DNA of 64,000 bases from Synchiropus splendidus (lineage: Eukaryota > Chordata > Actinopteri > Syngnathiformes > Callionymidae): assembly GCF_027744825.2 (NCBI RefSeq), contig NC_071334.1, forward strand, positions 31,007,437 through 31,071,436, written 5' to 3'. The notes beneath the pieces were generated by a model. The model had not been told where the DNA came from and made no database searches. It was given only the letters and a program-made list of their open reading frames with translations. Shown one piece after another: positions 17,955 to 43,783 of this stretch. The translations under genes and the position numbers were made by a program. Position 1 is the first letter of the stretch. Every line of letters begins with the position of its first letter.

Positions 17955-20900
17955 GTAAGAGACCGAGGTTTGACTCCAGTTTCATCCGGTGGAGACGGCG
18001 TGGCGCTCACGCTAGTTGGTGCTGCTGCTTGGACGAGTGGCGGGAACATGAGCCTACCTCTTCAGCAACTATGGTATCATACAATTGCGCTCTTTATTCC
18101 CTCCACAGAACTTTCATCTCACCGGTTCGTGTAAATGGATTCAAAGCACAATGACGATGACATTAGAAACAGTATTTAAATAGGGTTAGTAGGCTCGGTT
18201 AATACATTGGAATGTTGAGAAAAACGTTTGTCAAATGTATTTTATTTTTTCTGTTTATTTTCGTTTTGGAATTTTCCTTCTTGGAGAACAACAATATCTG
18301 TTATTGATGGGGGGAAATTTTGCCAAGCAATTCAATTATGCAAGAAACTGGTATATTTATTTCTGATTTGATTTCTCTCTGGGGCCTCAATATCATCTGC
18401 TGTCACGAACTTGGATGAGTTGTCAGGATAGACAGATATTTCTGTGTGTGCTTGAGTGACAATTATTTTATTCTTGGTTGAAAAACCATCTGTAGTGCGA
18501 GTGGATACATACGTACTGAGGCTGGGCATCACATCATGTCAGATTCTAATATTAAAAATAAATGTAAACCATCATCCAGAGATTAGCCTTGTTTCCAGGC
18601 CATGATGCACCATGTCGATGTTTCACTGGCTAATTCTTGATCTGTTTTTTTTTTTCTCCATTGGCAGTTGTGCTATAATGGACTGGTTATCCACTGCTTG
18701 AGTTGGTTGGTTGGTTTTGGATTTGTCTGTTTTGGTTGTTTCGGAATTTCTAGCCAATGACTGTTGAAAAACTACATAGTCTGGATCTGCAGTTCATATG
18801 CTGATTGCAGTCTTCTGTTCAAGGGTGTTTTTTCACAACAGGAAATCAAATGTCAGCCAACATCCTACAGTCATTATCGTGAAAATGCTCCAGATGAACC
18901 CGGTGTCTACCTTTCATTGTACCACTAGCTTCGCCTGAGTGCACACAGAAAATAGACAGTACATTCATTAAACTAACCAAAGTCATCACAGTGCCTGAGG
19001 ACAAAAACACATACAGTGGGTGCTGGAGAAGTTTGAAACAGGAAGTTGAGGTTAGCCTGGAAAGATGCTACATCTGGAGGCGTGACAGAGCAAGCGCGAG
19101 GTACGATAGCACAATGCATGGCGTGAGCGAGTCTGAACAGATTCAGTCGTGACAAAAGTGTGTTTTGAGCTCAGTGCCCTCATGGGTGAAATGTACCTTC
19201 AGACCAGGTTGGAAAACTGGTTTCTATTTTAGCCCTCTAGCATTTCTTGTGGTACCTGGATCTGAACTAGTGCAGCTGCATGTCTCTGCACAGTGGGTTC
19301 ATTCATTTAAAAGAGTGTGCCAATCCATGTTAGCCATTGTGAACACAATCATTTGGATGTTTTTGTAAAGTATGATTTAAGGTAATTTTGATCATGGCTT
19401 TTAAGTCATGCAAATTAGCTGTAACCATGAACCATTTAATTACTTGCAGACAAACATGGATTTGTAGATGCATGTGTAGGGATACGTGTATTTGAAAACA
19501 GTAAAGTAATCTGCCTGGTCGACTGCTTTCCTTGTAGGTCTTGTCTCGCTGTTGTTTGCAGCAGCACCCATGAAGCTCACGATTCAAAGTTCCCCAGTGG
19601 GACTTCAATGATAAAGGCTCATGTATGTGCTTATTTGAACGATCACAATTATATTGTGGTTTCTACTGAATAAAAAAAAAATCCACGTGAAGATTAGAAT
19701 GTCATTTCATGTAAAGTCCATGTATCACTAGCCAGTTACGCCAACAGCATAAGTGTCACATAGGCCAGCTGTTAATATAATATCTACATACATACTAGTA
19801 ACACAACGTCTGCAACAGAACCCCTGAAAATGCTACAAAAAACTACTAAACTTATTTAATGCTTGAAATGTGTTTTAAATTCAAGGTGAATTACACTTTC
19901 TTATGCAAACCAGGCTCCTGCCTATGAAGACAAATGATAACGTTGATCCCTGATCATCTGAACAGGGATTTCCTTAATCCTCTCTCTCCAGTTCTGTGTC
20001 ACGTACTCTCTGCATGTCTCACTGTTTCGTGTTTTTTTTTCAGTCATTTCATGTATTTCTTTATAATGTTTTGTTGAATTCAAATGAAAGGCTCTTTACA
20101 TGACAGCAAACTCTTTATTACAGCTGCTACAAAATAAACATGAGCATCCTAGTGGCTTCTAATCCTCCCTCTTCCATACCTCTGTTAATCTCCAGAGTCT
20201 GTGATGTCTGCTCAATACGTGCTACAGCTCTAGTTTGCAGATATAAAGAAGTGAACATCACATATATGATGCCTTCATGTCCGTAGCGAGGACCGGGTCA
20301 CTAAAGAGTCAGGAGTGGATTATGGGAATAAGTGTGGCCTCGGAATGAAGACAGATGTGATAATATCCAGATGTTAGTCGACCACTATGCATTTGTCTTG
20401 TTTACAATTTTGTTCATGCTTTCTTTGTTGTTTTCTTAGATCCAGCTGGTGAGTCATCGCTCTTACTACTCATGGTGCAACATCCATGATGCACTGCAGC
20501 TGTTCGACCTCTTGTGACTGTTTTAGGAGCCAAATGTTTATACTCCTGATTGAATGTTCTGGTTCCGGAAATACAATAAATGTTAATCTTCTTGGGAGAC
20601 TATTTAATATGTTTGTGCCCTCCTGAGTATTACACAAACATCCCTGGCTGTAAGGTAGCTGTTTATTTTGTCACATCTGGTTGTTCATTTTGTACGTTTC
20701 TGTGGTTTGGAGTGGTGAGGTTTTTAATAATCTAACTATAGATTTGGTTCAAATGACGTGCTGTTGGAAGGAGTTGAAAAACTAATAGTGGTAGCAATTC
20801 CTGTAGATCTGATGTTGCCTTTTAGTTTGGTTTGTCGAGTTCCTTATTCATACTTTTTCATGCGACATTGAAGTCTAGCCTGACTACCGATAAGCAAGCT

Positions 20901-22686
20901 GGGACTTCCTTTACACACCCACTGTGAGGCTACCGACCACTCTTCTTTCAGTCTTTTGAAGTGCCACCAGATTTGCTTCAGTATTTCCTAAACTGCCGAG
21001 TTTCCATTCCTCAAATGGGGAAGTCTGGCGATGAGCAATAATTGTTCATTCAAAGCGCGCCAGCACAGGAAGCTGTTCAAGTGGAGCTCACAGTTATTTG
21101 AAGAGATCTATACAACTCTCAAACAGATGTCACACTTGACCAAAGACTCTTAGTGTGAACAGGAACTTCCTGTCTCTGCGTAATCCAGAAATAACTCGTC
21201 TAAAGGTCATTTTCAGTTTCATTTATTCAGCTATGATTGTATTACAGTAATATCAGTGGCTTCATGCTTCACTCGCTCAGTCATTACTGCAGCTAGATGC
21301 GAGTAGAGTGAAAGAGTGAAACACTTGAAGTACTGCACAGAAAATAACAGTCGATGTGACTGGCGATGTAACAAAATTCTGTGGCATGAAATGTCACAGT
21401 ATAATAAATTAGAAATTTGAAGACTTGTGATATAAAAAATATTTTCCATGTTTTCCTTTATTTACTTTTTTCTCAGCACAATTGACTACGGCAAACCCTC
21501 AGAGTTTCAAGCAGTTTTTCCCTCCACTGTTTTTGAAAACCGTTCAATGAGAAAACAGATCCCAGATTTATGTGTAGATATCAGTTTTGACATTTATGTC
21601 TGTCTGACTTGGATTCTTGAGTTTTCATGACACTTATGTTCAAGAAAGAATGTGTAGAGATCAGTGAGATTGCTAACTAAAATTTGTTTCATTTGTCCAT
21701 TAATTATTTTTAATTTTTTTCATTTGTAAGGCAAACCACAACGGTTGCAGTAAAATTCAGTAAAATTGTTTTCAAATCAAATTCATAACCTTTGTTTGGT
21801 TTATTGTTTTGTGAGGTGAACTGTTTCGTTACTCCCTCTCATCTCAGCCTTTAGCATGTTTCGCTGGTTTAGTTCCTGCACAGCTATTTTTCACCATTAT
21901 ATGCACTTTCAGGGCTGTTTCCCAACCACATCAGAACCTTTAAAGCTGTTTTTATTCATGCCACGTGCCATGTTGCTCCTTTTCCCAGCTCTGTGTATCC
22001 GACCTGGTGAAAGCCAGTGACATCATTGACTGGACTTAACAGTCGATCCTATTGATTCAAATCATGATTTTATGCGACTCCGTACTCTAGTGGGGGAAAC
22101 TGTGCTTTAATTACAGTAGTCAGGTGGGTAATGCTGAGGGTTGTGTTTAATTAAAATTAAAATCAAATGAAAGAGAAACTCTTTCTTCGGCCGATCATTT
22201 CCATGACTTTGGTGTCCCCGAAGTCGCCTAAGGACATCTGAGGCCTCAGGTTTTCATTTTGCCAATTATGAGTCTCAAGCTGGTGTTGATAATTCTAGAG
22301 CGAATGAGGAGCTTACATCCGAACCCCAGAGCTGGTGTTTGTCTTTGTTCCAGATAAGCAGCTTTTCTCCTCGAGCCTCCATCAATGCCATCCGTCTTTA
22401 GTACAATAGGCCTGACGTGGTGTGCGTCTGAAACCCCAGTGTTTGCTTCCCTTCATTAAGAATGTTAGTGCTGATGGTGTGAGCTTGTCATTAAACACTT
22501 ATATTCATCGAGAGGTTTACAGTGTAAGTTTCAGCGCCAGTTACTTGTTGGGTGTTTATAGTCTGTGTCTTTATCAAAAATAAGCAAAGGCAATGCAGTG
22601 AATCATTGCTATTGTTATGTGGCAGTGGGTCATTGACACATCCAGGGTGTGACGTCTGAGCTGCTGTCAGCCCAAATGCCAAAATA

Positions 22687-22715
22687 AACCGTCCTACACT
22701 TTATGTAGGACGGTT
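22687..22715. repeat. Perfect 12-bp inverted repeat (hairpin)
   Basis: The arms AACCGTCCTACA and TGTAGGACGGTT are exact reverse complements around a five-base spacer (CTTTA). It stands alone in rhbdf1 intron 1, with no tRNA or other RNA family recognised around it. Confidence 0.9.
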
Positions 22716-25406
22716 AATAGTACTTCCTATATCTGTGAGGGTTGGGCTTTTTGCCATAGTTGGTGACATGCTGGTTATTAGGTTTGGTTTCCTCAGGATC
22801 ACATCTGCTCTCTGGTCTTCCACTTGTCTTTGAACTTGTCCAAGTCCAACACTGTGGCTCTCCATCAGAAAATTGGATCTGATTCCACTCATATCTGAGT
22901 TGGAAATTGACTGTCCAAGCCAGATGTACAAAATAGATTGGTGTCCTGGTCAGTAAAGATTTCCATAATGCTGTAGTGATGAATCCTAGGCTGAGCGTCG
23001 CTCGAGGTCGATAGCAGGCATTTAGACTCACATTAATTTCAAAGGGCTTAAGGCTTACAGCAGTTTATCTATGTTTACTAATGACTGGAACATTCCTGGA
23101 AATGGCTGGCCATATAAAAAAAGTGGATACATTTCAGTGAATTTAAAGCACGACACCGGTGCATTAAAAGAGGATGTGCTGGGATCTGCTGCGATATGTT
23201 GCGGGATCTGGTGAAAGATGCTGATGATGACAGCTAAGCTCACTCAGTGTTACATCAGGCAGAATGGACAGGATATTTATGCTACATTTTATTTTTAACA
23301 TTTAAGTTTTTTTTAAAGTGACAAACTGGACCCACTTCAACTTCAGTGACAAAGGCCATAGATACATTTGTCAATGGTAATGGACTTGAGTTCTGGTGTC
23401 ACACTAATGGAGTGCAGCTCTGTGAAATCATATAAGATGTCAGACTTAGTAAAAGTCTGGAATATCAGATTAGGCACCTTTGATGTTGAGCCCACATTTA
23501 AGAACCATTTAAGCTTCATATCACAGTAGATTATGACTTAAAAGATTAAACCTTTACAGTAGTCCAACGGTAGCTTGCTTTGTATGAAGGGATGCAGTTT
23601 TAATGGTTCACTCGATCGGCACATTTACAAGTTAAAACAAAAGTTATTGTGTCTACAATATTTCTCAATACATTTTACTTTACCAAATGTTTCTGACAGT
23701 TTCCTTTGGAATGTCGCTCATTTAAATTCAATTATATTCAAATTCTGTGAGACTCTTGAGTAGCTTAAGAGATAACTGTGAGGCTGCTGGGTGAATTGTC
23801 TGAGAGATTGCTATGTATTACGGAGGTGGAAGGACGGAAGCTCCTGTGAGTATCCACAATGGGATTTGGCTTCTTCAAGGCATAGATTTTCAGTCGACTC
23901 CAAAGCTATATGCTGTCACAAGGTAACATGCAGCTCTGTGTGTAAACAGTGTCAAGGTATATCTGACATCTGAGACAAAGCTTTGTTTCATTCTGCCTTA
24001 ACATGTCAGCAAGTGACACTTCCCGGTTTTCTCTCACATGAACCTTTGACTCTCGGGATGCCATTGCAAATGAAAAGAATGAATGTTAACCTCCTCTTTG
24101 CAGCCACCTTATATAGACTGCAGATGTGAGAGTGACACTGAGTTAGCTATATCACTGTCAGATGCACTGTCAATATGAGCCGTTCTAAACTCAGACTCCA
24201 GGACGATGTCATGCAGGTCAATGCCTGGGGATTACTGTCTCTAATCCACCCTCATGGAAAAAACAAACCACTGATAAAAAAAAGAGAGATCATGATCATT
24301 TACATGCAAAAGTCGGAAGCAATATAAGAGAGAGAGAAACGGAATAATTTGGGACCAAAAGGTCCTCAGTGGAAGGTGTAAAAAACATATAATTTCTATT
24401 GTTTCAAGCAGTAATTGCTCATACTTAACCATAATGTAGTAAGCACACCAGATTTTGATACAAAACAAAATTATGAACCAAGGATCACTATGGCTGATCC
24501 CTAAGTGCCTGGTCCGGTCATTAGGGCTTGTCTGAATCAAGTTATCATTTTCAACAAATAGATAACACGTTGTGGTAAATTCATTCTAAATGATAATTAT
24601 AAAACAATATTACTAAGGAGGATTAGGTGCCGGTCACATAAAACCTCATATTCATAAAACACTTGGATATTTACTGTCTTTGATTTCTAAATTAACATTC
24701 TTTACGTAACAAGGTTACTGTTACTTTGTTATGTGTATTTTTTCATTCAATAACATTCATTTAACGTTTGCAAATCTGGTTGCTGTTTTTTTTGTAGTTT
24801 TACATTTGAGAAAAAACAAAAAGAAACAATGTAAAACAGTAGATTCGAGCCTTGTCAATATCCAATAAAAGGAAACATGTTTTCCAATAGAAAGATTATA
24901 ACACTCAATAACAACCTTCAGTTGGCCACATCCACACAGTCTTTCTCGTATTTGACCCAGTTGGTCCACTTTCGGATAAATTTTTTCGGATAAAATGGTC
25001 CTTTGTGGTTAAGATAAAAGGTTGTTTTTTTTTCCATTACATAAATCATTGTTGTCGTTGGGATTGAGTTTCTAACCGTGGTCTGGTAATTGTTTAATTA
25101 TGTGCTGTTAGAAAACCATACATGTACATGTTATCTTGCCTTGCAGAAGGATCCAAGTATCCAAAAACATGGCACATCCCATTCAGTGATTTTTTTTGGA
25201 GTGATCAGCCTGTTGAGAGACATGTCTTCCCTGACACCTGGCCTGGAACCAGTCTTACTTCAGATAACTGTCCTCTGAGAGATAAACTGATATTGTGAAT
25301 TTCATCTCACTTCCTGGCAAAGAACTCATGTGCTAGGTGATTTGCAGGTGTCACTCTGCCAAGAACATTCCATTTGGCTCCCTTAATCATCTTGGTCCTC
25401 AGAGAG

Positions 25407-25598
25407 CAGGGGTGCTACTGGCTTTTGTTCCAACCCATCCAGCGCACTTAGGTCAGTGAATCTGCTGTCAGCTGAATGCACCTGACAGCTGACGTCAGTC
25501 CTCTGACCTGACTTCTGATGGGGTAGCCTCTGCGCACTTGGAACAAACGCCTGTACCACCACGGCCCTTTGGAGACAGAGTTGAAGAGCCCCGCACTA
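25407..25598. mobile_element. Degenerate MITE-like repeat
   Basis: The ends are imperfect inverted copies (GGCTTTTGTTCC near the left, GGAACAAACGCC near the right). They are flanked by CAGGGGT-like and GAAGAGCCCCG-like sequence typical of small hAT-type elements in fish. It has no coding capacity. The family is from memory and the borders are approximate. Confidence 0.4.
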
Positions 25599-25643
25599 AA
25601 AGCTGGGTGTAAGGCATATGGCAAGTTCTTACAATAAAACAGT

Positions 25644-25734
25644 GCTCCAGGTGAGGCTCGAACTCACAACCTCGGCATTGCTCAGCAGAACTGTCTTATA
25701 AGTACCGCGCGCTGACCGATTGCGCCACTGGAGC
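25644..25734 (-). tRNA. tRNA-Ile (anticodon UAU), intron-containing
   Basis: The minus strand gives a full cloverleaf: acceptor stem GCTCCAG/CTGGAGC, A box TGGCGCAATCGG, and B box GGTTGTGAGTTCGAGCC. The anticodon stem/loop CGGTA-CTTATA is interrupted by a short intron before the 3' half, TGCCG. The anticodon is TAT, decoding AUA. Introns after the anticodon are normal for vertebrate tRNA-Ile(UAU). A TTTT Pol III terminator follows directly (plus-strand AAAA just below 25644). It lies in rhbdf1 intron 1, antisense to the host gene. The sequence is identical to the copy in the α-globin intron at 53192-53282. Confidence 0.93.
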
Positions 25735-26062
25735 CTGGATGCTATTGACAGCCACTTGCACATCACCTCTGCTGATGAATGGGACGGTATGGCGGGATGC
25801 CTCCTCTCCAGATGCATCAATCAGGCGGTAAACTGCTAATTCAAAGCAATTTGTATTATAACATTCAGAAATTGCTGAGTCAACAGTTATTTCGCAGGCA
25901 CTCACATTCAGATGTTCCAATTATCCCGTTTGTATGCGGGTTGTTTTAAAAGCAGAAAAAAGGATGGTCATGAAAAAACCCTGAGTCGGGTACCTGTAGC
26001 ACCAGTGGCTAAGGGTCCTTGGGAGACTGTTTAAAAGAATGCCCAATGGAAACACAGCTGAA

Positions 26063-26153
26063 GCTCCAGTGGCGGAATCGGTCAGCGCGCGGTACTTATA
26101 TGACAGTTCTGCTGAGCAATGCCGAGGTTGTGAGTTCGAGCCTCACCTGGAGC
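26063..26153 (+). tRNA. tRNA-Ile (anticodon UAU), variant copy
   Basis: It has the same 91-bp layout as the copy at 25644-25734, on the opposite strand about 330 bp away, and the TAT anticodon and intron are kept. It differs in the D stem: GGCGGAATCGG instead of GGCGCAATCGG turns the 13:22 C-G pair into a G-G mismatch and also alters the A box. The intron also differs by a base (TATATGACAG). A TTTT terminator lies about 20 bp downstream. It may be a weaker gene or a pseudogene. Confidence 0.8.
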
Positions 26154-27345
26154 ACCTCCTTATGTTGTTTTGGGTATTGGCTGTATGAACGTTTCTCCAT
26201 CCTCCCATTCATGCGCTGCAACAACAGTCAGTTGAGAACTGCTGGAAACCTGAACTGCTCTAGCCATTAATATTAATATGTTGCTGCGTGAAACGGTGCC
26301 CTTCCTGCACACTGCTGCACTGTATTGGTGTTCAAAGAATCAGCAATAATACTGTCCTGTCACAGGGTGTTTGTCCTTTACATCTCCATTTTCATTTCAA
26401 CCTAGGTTTTAATATTTGATACTGCCTGGTACGGCGGGTCCAGTGCTCTAAATACTGGCATCAATTCTCTGGCCTTACATTTTTTCATATTGCAAACCGC
26501 TTAAGATTGATTCATACTTCAAAGGAAAAGTAGAACAATTTCATCCGCCTGCTTCTACCTGCCTATTGTCTCCCAAAAATCCCAGTTCACAGGCTTGTGG
26601 AACTATATGATGTAATTGCTTTAAAACAGGTGCCTTAAACTATTTGAAAAATATGTTTTTGAATACTACCTGGCTCTGTCAGTTCCTGTTTATTTCATCT
26701 GCATTTCTGTGCATTTCAACAAAGCTCACAAACCAAACAGAACAGTACACCTGGAAACTGTGGGGGGCAGTGTTGCTGTTACTACCCAATAGGTAGCTCT
26801 AATGAGACATGAGGAAAACATAACAACGGTGGAAATTCTCCGTCCTCCTAAAATGCTGCCTCTGATTCCTCTTTTGTGCAAGAGGTATATCGTCGATACT
26901 TCTTCCACAGTCTCCATATTTGTTTTGGAGTTTGTCATGGTCATGAGCTGTTGACTCTGGGCTGCTCCCCCTGGTGGTGAACAGCCATGCCAAGGCAAAG
27001 AATGCATGGAAGTATGTGCTCACTGAAGTTTACATTGTTTGAAATGGACAGGTAGAATTTTACAGGTAAAGTGAGCATTAAAGGGCCTATAGTAGTGCTT
27101 GTATAAAACCCTCCTGTACGGACACCACTGACGTTGATAGACATTCTGAAAGAACAAACCAGTGGCTAAAGACATTTTTTTCCCCGAAATAGAACGTTGA
27201 CAAATCATAATTCAAACAATAATTCTGAGGTGCTTTCAGGTGATCTGCTCTGATTTCATTTTATTTATTCTACTTGCTTTTTTTTGACTGTTTTATTTCA
27301 GTATCTTTTCTATCTGTTCCAGCTGGCATCTCGGCGCCTGCAAGA

Positions 27346-40431
<13,086 letters not shown>

Positions 40432-40834
40432 ACCACTGTCTCCTTTTTTGTGGATAGTATTTGCGTTTTACAGTTTATTTAGAGGAGAAGTGTGTGACTG
40501 ATAATTGCTGGACAGATCAATGACCAGTTACATGGGCTTCCTTCAGTCAAACAACATTTGGAGGACTATTGAATGAGTCCAGTGCCTTATTATTACATTT
40601 CTATGAGGACGCTGGATGTCCTCATATAGAAAGGCTGTGTATTTTGAAGATGCTGTGTGAGAGTCAGCTGACTGTAAACATGTTTCTGTTTGTGCATTTG
40701 ATGGCCACTTTTTACTGCACTTTTGATGATTTCTTTGGCAGATTTTATACTGCTGCCTGACACGTCTACTTGTTGGAATTATTGTGGTGAACATATGTGT
40801 GTGTATTTGAGGTGCCGTTTTAGCCATCGACCAC

Positions 40835-40840
40835 AATAAA
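40835..40840 (+). terminator. rhbdf1 polyadenylation signal (AATAAA)
   Basis: AATAAA about 400 bp after the rhbdf1 stop codon, in CCACAATAAAGAGG. The 3' UTR would be 40432 to about 40860. From there to the αD promoter (about 41.5 kb) no coding sequence is seen. Confidence 0.75.
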
Positions 40841-41559
40841 GAGGAAGAAATAAAAATGCTGCTAGCTCATAGTTTCTATGTTGGTTAGTTCTATGTAGCT
40901 TTCACCAAACTTACACATGCTGACTAAATCCATCAGCCTCTGCCTCTCCGTTATCTAGATCAAAAATCACATTTATAATAACAGTTGACACATTAGTGTG
41001 TCTAGTACAAAGGAAGATTGCTTACAGTGCAAATGACCAAGAAAATTTCACTCATGAAAACCTTCTTGGAGAGTAAACACACACCTGGTAAAAATATTAA
41101 TGAGGGTGAAATAAGGCCATGGGAGGTTCCTCAGCGATATCTGTGTTGAGATAGTCTGCATGCCCACCCAGAATTCGCCCACCAACAATAAGATCTCCTT
41201 CATCAGCAAACACATCCTCACACTAAAGAACATTACATGACTAGTTCTAACAGTCGTAGCCCAATGGGCTCACTTATTACAGATTTATGATATGATCATA
41301 AAAAACCAAAGTGTAATAATTCAATTTTCAAATAAAGGCATTTAATAGTGTGACACTGAGATTGGTTGATATAGTGCCTAGTTACGAAGAGTATAGTACT
41401 TGGTACTATGGTACTTTGTGTTGAGTATGCATTATGAAATGTTCACAAGTGGTGTTTAAGAACACATAAACTGTGTCATTGTCCAAAATGTTGACGTGTG
41501 GGTGATCGCAGAGGAACCCTGTGTGACGCGCAGCAAGCAGCAGATATCGCAGTGGTGGA

Positions 41560-41745
41560 GCCTCCACCCTCAGCTGGTGTTTGCCTGATAAAACAGAGAA
41601 GGAAAACAAACCACAGAAGACACACAGAGGCCTCCACCGACCAAACAATTTTCTCAAAATTACGCTTTGGATTAAAGAGTTCCACGAACATGGTGAAGTG
41701 ACTGAATGATCAAGTGAACATCTGGTGTGTCTGCAACAGTGAGCC
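41560..41745 (+). promoter_or_regulatory. Candidate αD-globin promoter
   Basis: Upstream of the ATG at 41746 are CTCCACCCTC (a CACCC box, about 41562), CTGATAAAA (GATA site, about 41585) and GGATTAAAG (TATA-like, about 41668). This mix of elements is typical of erythroid globin promoters. The start of transcription was not fixed. Confidence 0.4.
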
Positions 41746-42770
41746 ATGCTTTCTAAGAAGGAGAAGGAGTTACTTGCAGAAGTGTGGGACAGACTCACTC
41801 CTGTGGCTGAAGATATCGGCGCAGATGCTCTTCTTCGGTAGGTTTTTCTATATTTGTTGTCTAGGCATTAAATGGGTGCGATTCCGATGTGAGTCACTTG
41901 TGGAGTTTGTTGTTGTTGTCAATACCTATGTCATATATTTCTATATGTAGAGTTTTTCAACCTTGACTATGTTTAATGAAATGTTTTCCATGTCTTATAT
42001 AGAATGTTTGCCTCATACCCTGGCACCAAGACCTACTTTTCCCACATCGACATCAGTCCCGGCTCTCCTTATCTGACATCCCATGGGAGGAAGATAGTCT
42101 TGGCCATCGCAGAGGGAGCCCAGGACATAAGTCAGCTGATGGTCTCTCTGGAACCTCTTCAAACCTATCACGCCTATGTGCTGCGTATTGACCCCACCAA
42201 ATTCAAGGTCATAAAATGATTTTTAAGAGTCATACTTATTGATGTATTACATCACGTATATTGCAGTTTTTCAGCTCCTTCCTCCCTTTGTTCCTTCTTT
42301 CCTTCCTTGCTTTTTCTATTCTGCTTAGTACTTCTTGTACCTGATATTCATTTTGGTATGCTATTATGAAGTGTATTCTACAACATTGCATCTGAAGAGT
42401 GCACTTTCTCACTTCAACAGAGAGTTTGAGCTCTATTATTATTACTAACATTCAAATCAGAATTTAAAGCCTCAAGTAATTTATGCAGTAAAATGGAAAG
42501 GCACCACCACAATTCTTTATTCTATTGTATGAACCTGACTTTTAAAAAATGTAATTTTGAAAATGGACCTGAAACATGAATCATTGCTTGCCTGCTTCAT
42601 AAGCTCCCGAACTGAGCACTGACCTGTTTCCCTCCCTGCAGCTGTTCTCACACTGTATGCTCGTCACTCTGGCCATCCACATGGGCGACAGCTTCACCCC
42701 GGTTCTTCATGCGGCAATGGACAAGTTCCTGTCAGCGTTTGCTGCTGTGCTTGCCGAGAAATACCGATGA
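41746..42770 (+). CDS. α-type globin, αD-like
   Basis: Three exons with the classic globin splits: 41746-41837, 42003-42207, 42642-42770 (phases 2 and 0), giving 141 aa including Met. It keeps [10 protein letters not shown], distal His E7 (LTSHGRK), proximal His F8 ([11 protein letters not shown]) and the ending LAEKYR. The MLS start and HIDISPGS stretch resemble αD/embryonic α chains rather than the adult-type α at 52954. It would form tetramers with β chains in red cells. Odd points: the usual LSELH before F8 is LEPLQTYH, and the CD/E region is divergent. It is tail-to-tail with the first β gene. Assignment to αD is tentative; α-type is firm. Confidence 0.92.
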
Positions 42771-42839
42771 GATTGTGTGTTTTAGGGATGATTTGATCAT
42801 GTCAAATTTTTGTGTTAATGTTACTATGTAATAGTTTGT

Positions 42840-42851
42840 AATAAACAATAA
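42840..42851 (+). terminator. αD-globin polyadenylation signals
   Basis: Two overlapping AATAAA hexamers in GTAATAAACAATAAAAAAG, about 70 bp after the stop codon. Confidence 0.8.
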
Positions 42852-42859
42852 AAAAGTAT

Positions 42860-43720
42860 TATGAGTGTCTGAGTGATTGGGATGTCGACATCACTGGTGT
42901 CCTTTTATGGATGAAACTGTATATTTTTGCCATAAGGATAAGGATAGAGGTGCTGTCGACTTTAAAAAAAACCAAAACAAAACAAAAAAAAAACACTCTT
43001 CTTTTGATGTATATTAGAGATGTCAAGATACCTAGACCAGTATCGGTACTCACACTGGCCTAGTTCACTGTACTTGTCAATTCACATGTAAGCGAGGAAA
43101 TTGTTCTGTCTATTGGTCCAACTCGCATCAAAGAATCGTCGAGAAATGTTGTTGAAATGTACTGGTTTAGCAAATATGACAAACTAAGAAATAACAATTT
43201 CAGACTATTTTCATCTTTTCTGCCCATGCACATTTTTTATGATGCAATACTTAATATTTACTGCTTACTACTGACTACGACTACGACTCTACTACATGCT
43301 ACAAATAGGAGACAACAGTCAACTTCTTTGTAATTGAGTGAGCCGCATTTAGAGGCACCAATGTGCACACGTGATTGCGCCCATAGGTGGCGCTAAATCT
43401 CCGTGCATACTGCAGGTCTCTGGCGGTGTCGGAGTTGATGTAGTGATGGGCCAATAGAATGATTTTAGTGATTCAGTTCAGTGAATCTCTTTCACCAAAA
43501 TCGACGAATTCTTTTTCGAATTGTTCATTTTGTTCATTTGCAGTTCCTTATTTTCGCGACAAACTTCAGAAGCTTTTGTTTTTAAAAGCGCACTGCGTTC
43601 ATAAACGGGTCGCCAATATTGGGCCCAATAAATTTTAAAAGATTATTGCTCCTCAGCTCAGGAGACACCATATGTCAGGAGACACAAAAAGGCAACAGCA
43701 AAACAACTTTTGCTTCAGTT
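42860..43720. other. Spacer between αD and the first β gene
   Basis: No coding exon recognised. The part from about 43437 to 43620 looks repeat-like (runs such as AGTGATTCAGTTCAGTGAATC), but the family was not identified. Confidence 0.4.
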
Positions 43721-43724
43721 TGTC

Positions 43725-43730
43725 TTTATT
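43725..43730 (-). terminator. First β-globin polyadenylation signal
   Basis: AATAAA on the minus strand, about 55 bp beyond the stop codon. The same site is conserved in the other two β copies (46658-46663, 50262-50267). Confidence 0.85.
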
Positions 43731-43783
43731 TCTTGACAGGGAGACAAACATGTCAGATCTCCACTGAATGTGTTCTTCTGGGC

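Larger units (their letters stand above)
17955..27322 (+). other. rhbdf1: Long first intron of rhbdf1
   Basis: This 9.4 kb stretch has no recognised protein-coding exon. It contains a perfect 12-bp hairpin at 22687-22715, a MITE-like repeat near 25.4-25.6 kb, and two oppositely oriented tRNA-Ile genes at 25.6-26.2 kb. Large introns next to globin clusters often hold enhancers, but none could be pinpointed by eye. Confidence 0.5.

Noticed and set aside
17673..18134. 153-codon plus-strand frame near the rhbdf1 promoter
   Set aside because: It crosses the clear donor at 17955 and has no recognisable domain; the CpG-rich 5' exon explains the open frame.
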